From Carettochelys insculpta (Eukaryota > Chordata > Testudines > Carettochelyidae), in contig NC_134138.1 of assembly GCF_033958435.1 (NCBI RefSeq), forward strand, positions 180,776,798 through 180,840,797: DNA of 64,000 nt, read 5' to 3'. A program made the position numbers and the translations under genes. Shown piece by piece: positions 58,202 through 64,000 of this stretch. The notes below the pieces were generated by a model that saw nothing but the letters and a program-made list of their open reading frames with translations, was not told the DNA's origin and did no database searches. How positions within the stretch are numbered: position 1 is the first letter of the stretch; each line of letters opens with the position of its first letter.

Positions 58202-58436
58202 GACTTTGTCTACACTCAGAGTATTAAAGCACTGCAATAGTGTGGTCGTGGTTTCAGTGTGATTTCTTCCAGCTCTCTAGGTATACCACCTGCACCAGAG
58301 GAGCAGTTAACAGTGCTGGGAGCCTGTTTACGTGGGTGCTTTACAGCGCTGTAACTTGTTGCACTGTGAGGGGTGTTCTTCGCACTCGTGAGCAAGGAAG
58401 TTAAAATGCAGTAACTTGCCAGTGTGCCCAAGGCAC
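58202..58436. mobile_element. MITE, 'tttacagcgctgtaact' type
   Basis: 'tttgtctacactcagagtat' and 'taaagcactgcaa' are mirrored by 'ttacagcgctgtaacttgtt' and a right end 'ttgccagtgtgcccaaggc'. The ends are diverged and no target duplication is clear. Confidence 0.5.
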
Positions 58437-59305
58437 TTGTGCTTCAGTTGCATCTCTTAACCTGCCATATTTACTCAATGGGTGTGGTGCTAGATGTTGG
58501 CTGTAAGTTGATTAGCAGCAGATTAGAGATACGCAGCTGATTTCTCATGCAAATTTGTGTTTTGTTGCCGGACTTGTCCTACATGTGGCCTGTTGTTGCA
58601 AGTTTGTTTATATGAGAGTGGTGCTTAGACTTATGGTGCCCATTGTGCCAGTAATCAAACTGAAGAATTTCCATGATAGAGCTAAGAGACATTTCAAGTA
58701 TTGCCAGAAGTCTGTAAACAATGATGACGCTTTGTGATTGACAGGCCATCCCCAGAATATAAATTATGGCATGAGCGCACGCTGAGTGACCACTGTTTTC
58801 TCATGGCAGTTCCGTCCGTTTTCATCTCATCACAATTCTCCAGCATATACCACTTAGTAAGTTCTATTATCTTAGCCCAGTGGGTCTGTCTGATTCGGCA
58901 GATTAATGGCATAATAATAATAAGATTGTTTGTTTGGTTTTCGAGAGGAGTGTGGGAGTGAAAAAATGAACTGACATCTCCTCTCAAAATAGTTTCCTGG
59001 AGTGCTTAATATAAAACCTCATTTGTGCTCCCTGGTGCTACAGAATGCTTGTGCACCCGAGTGGGAGAAGTCTCCTTTCCATGATGTCAATATTAAATGA
59101 GTGAAACTGAGAGGGGATGGTTGCCTGTGAAATTCAGTTTAAATGAAGTGTGGGCATTTGAAACTGCGGCTATTTAGGGGTTGGTTTGTTGGTTTGTTTT
59201 AGATTACAGTGCTGCCCTAGGTCCAGTCAAGATTGGGGACTCCTTATACAAGATGTTGTACAAGTAGATGAGCAGACACATATTCGACAAAGAGCTTGTA
59301 TGCTA
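58437..59305. other. unassigned stretch
   Basis: No gene or recognised repeat. Confidence 0.3.
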
Positions 59306-59307
59306 TG

Positions 59308-59407
59308 TGAGGACTTGTCTATACTACCAGTTATGCAATTTCAGCTATGTGAATAACCTAGCTGAAGTCAACATGACTTGGTTTGATAAGTTGACAACTC
59401 ATGCTCT
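59308..59407. mobile_element. MITE fragment interrupted by a PLE
   Basis: 'acttgtctatactaccagtt', 'atgcaatttcagctatgtga' and 'ataacctagctgaagtcaac' resemble the AGTCGAC-type MITE. The PLE insertion at 59,418 follows at the target cctgtcgact. Confidence 0.5.
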
Positions 59408-59417
59408 CCTGTCGACT

Positions 59418-60370
59418 GACCGCTACGCCTACCTTCATGCCTCAGCTTCCATCCCAGACACACCACACGATCCATCGTTTACAGCCAAGCACTTAGATAT
59501 AACCGCATTTGTTCCAACCCCTCTAACAGAGACAAACACCTACAGGATCTGCACCAAGCATTCTTGAGACTGCAATACCCACCTGAGGAAGTGAGAAAAC
59601 AAATCAACAGAGCCAGACGTGTGCCACGAAGCCTCCTGCTACAGGACAAGCCCAAGAGAGAAACCAACAGAACACCACTAGCCATCACCTACAGTCCTCA
59701 GCTAAAACCTCTACAGCGCATCATCAGGGATCTACAACCCATCCTGGACAATGATCCCACACTTTCACAGGCCTTGGGAGGCAGACCTATCATTGCTCAC
59801 AAACAACCTGCCAACCTAAAACAAATCCTAACAAGCAACTATACACCGCACCACAGTCACTCTATCTCAGGGACCCATCCATGCAACAAACCTCGTTGCC
59901 AGCTCTGCCCACATATACACACCAGCAACATCATTACAGGGCCTAACCGGATTAGCCACACCATCGTGGGTTCATTCAGCTGCACATCTACCAAAGTAAT
60001 TTATGCCATCATGTGCCAGCAATGCCCCTCTGCCATATACATCGGACAAACTGGACAGTCTCTACGTAAAAGAATAAATGCACACAAATCAGACATCGGA
60101 AATGGCAATATACAAAAACCCATAGGAGAGCACTTCAATCTCCCAGGACACACAGTAGCAGATTTAAAAGTAGCTATCCTGCAGCAAAGAGATTTCAAGA
60201 CCAGACTCCAAAGAGAAATTGCTGAGCTACAATTCATCTGCAAATTCAATACCCTCAGCTCAGGATTAAACAAAGACTGTGAATGGCTGGCTAAATACAA
60301 AAGCAGCTTCCCCTCTCTTGGAGTTCACACCTCCAGATCTACTGATGACAATACAACTCAGCCTTCCTGA
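59418..60370 (+). pseudogene. PLE polyprotein C-terminal part (RT end + GIY-YIG)
   Basis: From 59,468 to 60,370 the frame is open (about 300 residues). It starts RSIVYSQALRYNRICSN, the conserved end of PLE reverse transcriptase; the preceding DRYAYLHA is in another frame, so one frameshift lies near 59,440. Counting from the leucine codon at 59,564: Cys motif CNKPRCQLC at residues 107-115, IYAI at 147-150, IYIG at 158-161, Arg168/Arg170, His174, GEHF near 188-191. Both Tyr motifs are intact, unlike copy 2. No full RT domain, so not autonomous. Confidence 0.92.
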
Positions 60371-60440
60371 CTGAGCTAACCTCGTTATCCCCAGCCTTGC
60401 TCTGGCCTATTTATACCTGGCCTTGCAGATTTCCAGGACC

Positions 60441-60480
60441 AGCATCTGAAGAAGTGAGTTAACTCACGAAAGCTCATGCT
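60441..60480 (+). ncRNA. hammerhead ribozyme-like motif, intact core, in PLE 3' tail
   Basis: AGCAT (60441-60445), CTGAAGA (60446-60452), extra A, stem II GTGAG-TTAA-CTCAC (60454-60467), GAAA (60468-60471), GC, U16.1 60474, H17 C 60475, ATGCT (60476-60480). All core residues agree with CUGANGA...GAAA...UH. Stem I has 5 Watson-Crick pairs, as does stem II. Predicted cleavage after 60,475. Stem III is the palindrome AGCT alone, suggesting dimeric folding, as described for weak-stem-III hammerheads. PLEs are known to carry hammerhead motifs. Confidence 0.65.
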
Positions 60481-60639
60481 CTAAACTTTTCTGTTAGTCT
60501 ATAAGGTGCCACAGGACCCTTCGTTGCTGCTACAGATCCAGACTAACACGGCTACCCCTCTGATACCTGTCGACTCCAGTTATTCTTCTCATTCTGGCTG
60601 GGTGATCCTGCCTGGAGTACAGACATGCCTTCATTTAGT

Positions 60640-60722
60640 TAACAATGTGGACATTCAGGTAGTGCTGCCAAGAGGGCAGGGAACTGGACTCGATGACCTC
60701 CCAAGGTCCCTTCCAGTTCAAT
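60640..60722 (+). repeat. CR1-type LINE 3' end
   Basis: 'ggcagggaactggactcgat' then 'gacctcccaaggtcccttcc' and 'agttcaatgagatg' match the CR1 3' UTR end. Short, plus strand. Confidence 0.8.
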
Positions 60723-61768
60723 GAGATGTGTGTATCTCCATTGTTTCAGAGTTAACGCACAGTTAGGATGGGTGAGGGAAGCATGTTGCTTTTTCATGGT
60801 CAGATGCTGTGTTTAACTCATGATACAGCATCTTTAAAAAGTTTTGGGGAAAATAAATAAACCTTCCACCCCAATGGCTTGGCTAGTTCCCCTCTGTGTA
60901 TGTGAGGGGGTTCAGTTTTGAACAGGGAGATAACCCCTAGTATCTGCATCAAAGTGCTTGTGCTCACTGGTGATGGTAGATTAGAAACCAGGATGTGGAG
61001 CAGTTCCAATACTAGCCAAGAAATAGTGAGTGGGCCCAGATAGCGGGACAGGGAAGCACTGCTTACCCAAACTGGCAGGAGAGGAAGTAACTTCTCCTGT
61101 TAGAATAGAAAGTGAACTGTTCTCCCCCTATTTTAGCCTCTTTACTCTTCCTAGGAAGAAAGCATGTTTTTGTATGATCTGGTATTTTCCCACTCTTCTC
61201 TTTTGCATTTCTATTTGTAGTTCCATCATTTGTCATGACAGATGGTCATGCTCTGCACTTATAAGTCTTTCATCAGGTCACCAGCATAATTGTCTCAAGC
61301 GCAGTTCCCTGGGAATACTGTTAAAAATAGTATAAGAGTTTTACAAACCTCAGTTAATGCCTGCCTCCCAACACAAAGCAGAGGAACTGTCCTGGCACTG
61401 TGAATAATTTCTGCTTTCGCATCCCATCTTCTCATGCAAATTTAATTAAGGAATATAAGTTTTGTACAGCAAACCAGTAGAATCAATTTTTATTTTCCTC
61501 AAGTTCCGTTCATTTTTATTTCAGTACAATATAAACAGATCAAGGTTTGGCCCTGCCATCACAGAAACATATTAAAGATGGTCAGCCTATGAGAGATACA
61601 ACTTGTACAATATTCAGTACCAGTGAAAACAAAAAGATAAAGGCAGTGGTTAGCTACCAAAGAATGGTTTACACATGTAAGTAAACAGAACAATGAAGTC
61701 TATGGTTAGGGGGAATGGATGATGCCAGTCAACCCATCGCAGCTTCCAGAAGTGAGTGGGTTACCATT
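60723..61768. other. unassigned stretch
   Basis: No gene or recognised repeat. Confidence 0.3.
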
Positions 61769-61776
61769 GCCTAGTC

Positions 61777-62239
61777 CAGAGATATGCACGGTGGGGGGAG
61801 CGCCCCCCCAGAGGTGGTGCATCATTTTGTCAGGGGGGGTGCGGTGCAATTGGCTTTCTCCAGCCCCCACAGCTTCTGCTGTGTCTGCTTCTGTGCGGCC
61901 TCTGCGTTGCCAGGAGAACACTCCCCTTGCCCCCAGCCGCTGGGCCAATCAGAGTGCACAGAGGCCCTGAGACAGGCATTAGGGGCTGCCAACAACTCCC
62001 AGCCTTAATGAGAGAGCCTCCTGGGGTCTCTTCTGGCGTCCTCCCCACCAAGCACCCTTCCCCTTCTGGTGAACCCCCTGGAGACTTGCAGCACCCCCTT
62101 CCTGAGTGTCCCATGCCTTTTTGACCCCCCCACCCCACCCCACATCCCTTCCTGTGGTCCTCCCATAGGTTGCCCCCCCCCCAGCTAATTGAATGGCTGA
62201 AAAGGGGGGGCACAACCTAAAAGGTTTGCTCACCCCTTG
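61777..62239. mobile_element. hAT-like element, 463 bp
   Basis: Begins cagagatatgcacggtgg and ends ggtttgctcaccccttg. The octamers gcctagtc (61769-61776) and ctctagtc (62240-62247) match at 6 of 8. The interior is C/G-rich; frames in it are composition effects. Confidence 0.65.
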
Positions 62240-62727
62240 CTCTAGTCTGTATTTGGATCATGTGTACTTGCACTTTCAGTGTTATCTCTATCCTTGTGAC
62301 AGGCCATTTGCTCATCCCCTTGTTGAAAGCCACATTAACCTTGTTTGTCCAAGCCAGAATTGTAATGTTTCTGTAAGGTCGGTGAAAGGGCTGTCTTGTT
62401 AACACACATCCTGTCCTGTTTGTATATTTTGGCACTAATTTGTTGGGCAACTCAGGCTTAGCAAAGCCTTTTCTGCTATTTTCCTGTGAGGGCTCTTCGT
62501 GACTGAGGCACATCCTCTTTCATAAGATTGTATTTTTATTTTGCTATTAGGTTAATTGCCAATTTATGTTAGAGAGTCATACCACTGTAATTACTCAGAT
62601 TTTTCTGTGGGATTACCCCATGGCTAATCTAAAATGTTGTGCCCTCTTGTGCAAGACGTGTGCTAATAACTCATGTCATCATCAGGGACCATCTTCCGCT
62701 CTCGGCTATAGCTGTTAATTTTTAGAC

Positions 62728-63049
62728 CAGGGATGAGTGAACTTTTTATATTGGGCCCCACTTTTTATCCCTGCAATTAGCAGGGGTTCTTTAACCTGTC
62801 TAATGTAATCCAACAGAATTTTTGTTTATATTAATATGAAAAAAAAATCCTTTTGGCACATGTAAGAAAATGAGTATGTAGAATCTAAAGCCTTTCTTAA
62901 TTGGTATACAAATGTGAATGCACATACATAAAAACAGTAACATATTTCAATATTTTTAATGAGGTGAATTAGCCTGAGACCTAGCAGCCAATCATGCTGT
63001 TCCCCCCGGCTTCTGAAATTTCATGCCCCCTCAGAGGGGCGCACTCCTG
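62728..63049. mobile_element. hAT-like element, diverged
   Basis: Starts cagggatgagtgaactttt with 'attgggccccac'; ends 'agaggggcgcactcctg'. Octamers ttttagac and ctttggag match at 5 of 8. Similar ends to 61,777-62,239. Confidence 0.5.
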
Positions 63050-63252
63050 CTTTGGAGCAACACCTTTGGTCTCTATTTTTTTGTTGGGGGGTTAGTTTAG
63101 GCCTGTTACTCTAGATGTTGTTTCCACTTCCATTATAGAGTATTCTGGTTATCTGATAATATGGCCACTACATTTAATATCCTGCAGGTTTTTGTAATTT
63201 TCAGCAAACCTAAAAAGGTGCATTACCATCTCTGCCACTTTTATTAAACATT

Positions 63253-63642
63253 GGCTATGTCTACACTAGTGAGTTGTTTTTTTTTGAAAAAGCTGGGGCT
63301 CTTTTGAAAAATCTCGCTGAGTGTCGACACACAAAATGCACTCTTTCTATATTAAATTGGAAGAATGCAGCACTTTTTCTGGTGGCCCTCTTCCTCTCCC
63401 AGATGAAGAAGAGAACCTTTTTCTGAAAGATTCTTTCAGGAAAAAAAGTGGTATAGATGCCCCAGGTTTTTTTTTTTTCTTTTTTTTTGAATGAGCAGTC
63501 CTCATGGTGCGGGATTTTTCGATCCCTGTCCTGTCCTGAAAGAGCGGAGGCTGTGTGGACGCAATCTATCAAACGATGTTTTTTTTGGGAGAGCGCTTCC
63601 TCAAGAACTTTCTTCAGAGATCTCTGTAGCGTAGACGGAGCC
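63253..63642. mobile_element. MITE, 390 bp, 3-bp target duplication att
   Basis: Starts ggctatgtctacactagtg; ends gcgtagacggagcc; att flanks both sides (63250-63252, 63643-63645). Same subfamily as 49,294-49,698 but inverted ('gcagtcctcatggtgcggga' and 'tttttcgatccctgtcctg'). The 127-aa minus-strand frame lies inside it and is not a gene. Confidence 0.86.
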
Positions 63643-63645
63643 ATT

Positions 63646-64000
63646 GTATGACTGTGGAGCTGTCCAGCACCTCCTCAGAAACAGACAGGTATCAGGGCTG
63701 AATGTGACAGCTTTTTCTTCTTCCTCTTACCCTTAAGAATGAATTTTCCCCACAACATGTTTCCTGTGAACTAAAATTTTCTCATACAGGTATTTGTAAA
63801 AGCTGAATAAAAGGCAATGTGAATACTGTTGTCAATTTCAGTGTTGACAGCTCATGGTATAGTTTGTATCATCATTTCTGGGTCCCTTCCCCCCTCTGAA
63901 TTTTAAATACATGGGGCTGGAAGTACTTGAGCTTTTATTTAAACAACTATATAATACTTTTTCATAGATTTCACCCAGCTGTGTTAATAATCTCTATATA
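63646..64000. other. unassigned end of window
   Basis: No gene or recognised repeat. Confidence 0.3.

Larger units (their letters stand above)
59418..60565 (+). mobile_element. 5'-truncated Penelope-like element copy 1
   Basis: 1,148-bp insertion flanked by a perfect 10-bp duplication, cctgtcgact (59408-59417 and 60566-60575). Order: end of the reverse-transcriptase thumb region, linker, Cys motif, GIY-YIG nuclease, stop at 60,370, about 70 bp spacer, hammerhead-like core at 60,441, then the tail ending 'cagactaacacggctacccc'. This copy ties the scattered tails to their autonomous parent. Confidence 0.93.

Noticed and set aside
61756..62233. Several 120-130 aa frames on both strands
   Set aside because: All inside the C-rich hAT-like element; several frames open at once points to low-complexity composition.

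Overview
The window reads as non-coding DNA from a reptile genome, most likely a cryptodiran turtle. The clues are a minus-strand SINE at about 42,228-42,420 with the lysine-tRNA-type head and CR1-type tail of the turtle Cry I family, several CR1/L3-type LINE pieces, and many MITE families that I recall from turtle genomes. Species cannot be named from sequence alone. No host exon, tRNA, rRNA or protein-coding gene could be supported. Every open frame with recognisable protein similarity belongs to a retroelement.

Layout. 0.7-3.9 kb: a hAT-like element holding a minisatellite, old MITEs and a first Penelope-like (PLE) tail. 5.7-8.8 kb: palindromic MITEs around a tandemly repeated GC-rich block. 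9.6-11.5 kb: a diverged tandem duplication later split by PLE insertions. 12-16.5 kb: half a MITE, a hAT MITE, GC-rich repeats and a striking 140-bp inverted repeat. 16.5-28 kb: mostly unassigned, with two PLE insertions. 28.2-31.5 kb: a nested cluster (LINE endonuclease fragment, L3-type LINE end, hAT in its tail, CR1 RT end with a PLE derivative inserted in it). 33-42.7 kb: tRNA-derived SINEs, hAT and PLE insertions. 45-50 kb: a nearly perfect PLE hairpin and further palindromic MITEs. 54-60.6 kb: two 5'-truncated PLE copies that still encode the GIY-YIG endonuclease region, plus the C-terminal end of a LINE. 61.7-63.7 kb: hAT-like elements and another MITE.

Central observation. The PLE 3' tail, which directly follows the endonuclease frame at 59,418-60,565, recurs about fourteen times. 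It contains a compact hammerhead-ribozyme core: CTGANGA, a stem-loop, GAAA, then GCTH. The arms of stem I differ between subfamilies but stay complementary (AGCAT/ATGCT, TGAT/ATCA, GGT/ACC), which is covariation support. Most copies are flanked by 7-13 bp target-site duplications that I read directly. Many non-autonomous copies are 180-210 bp head-to-head inverted dimers in which only one arm carries the last ~40 bp. The C-G step next to the catalytic G12 is a CpG, and it has decayed to TG or CA in most copies, so DNA methylation may silence the ribozyme at the sequence level.

All identities, target-site duplications and pairings were worked out by eye. Family names rest on remembered consensus features, not on searches.
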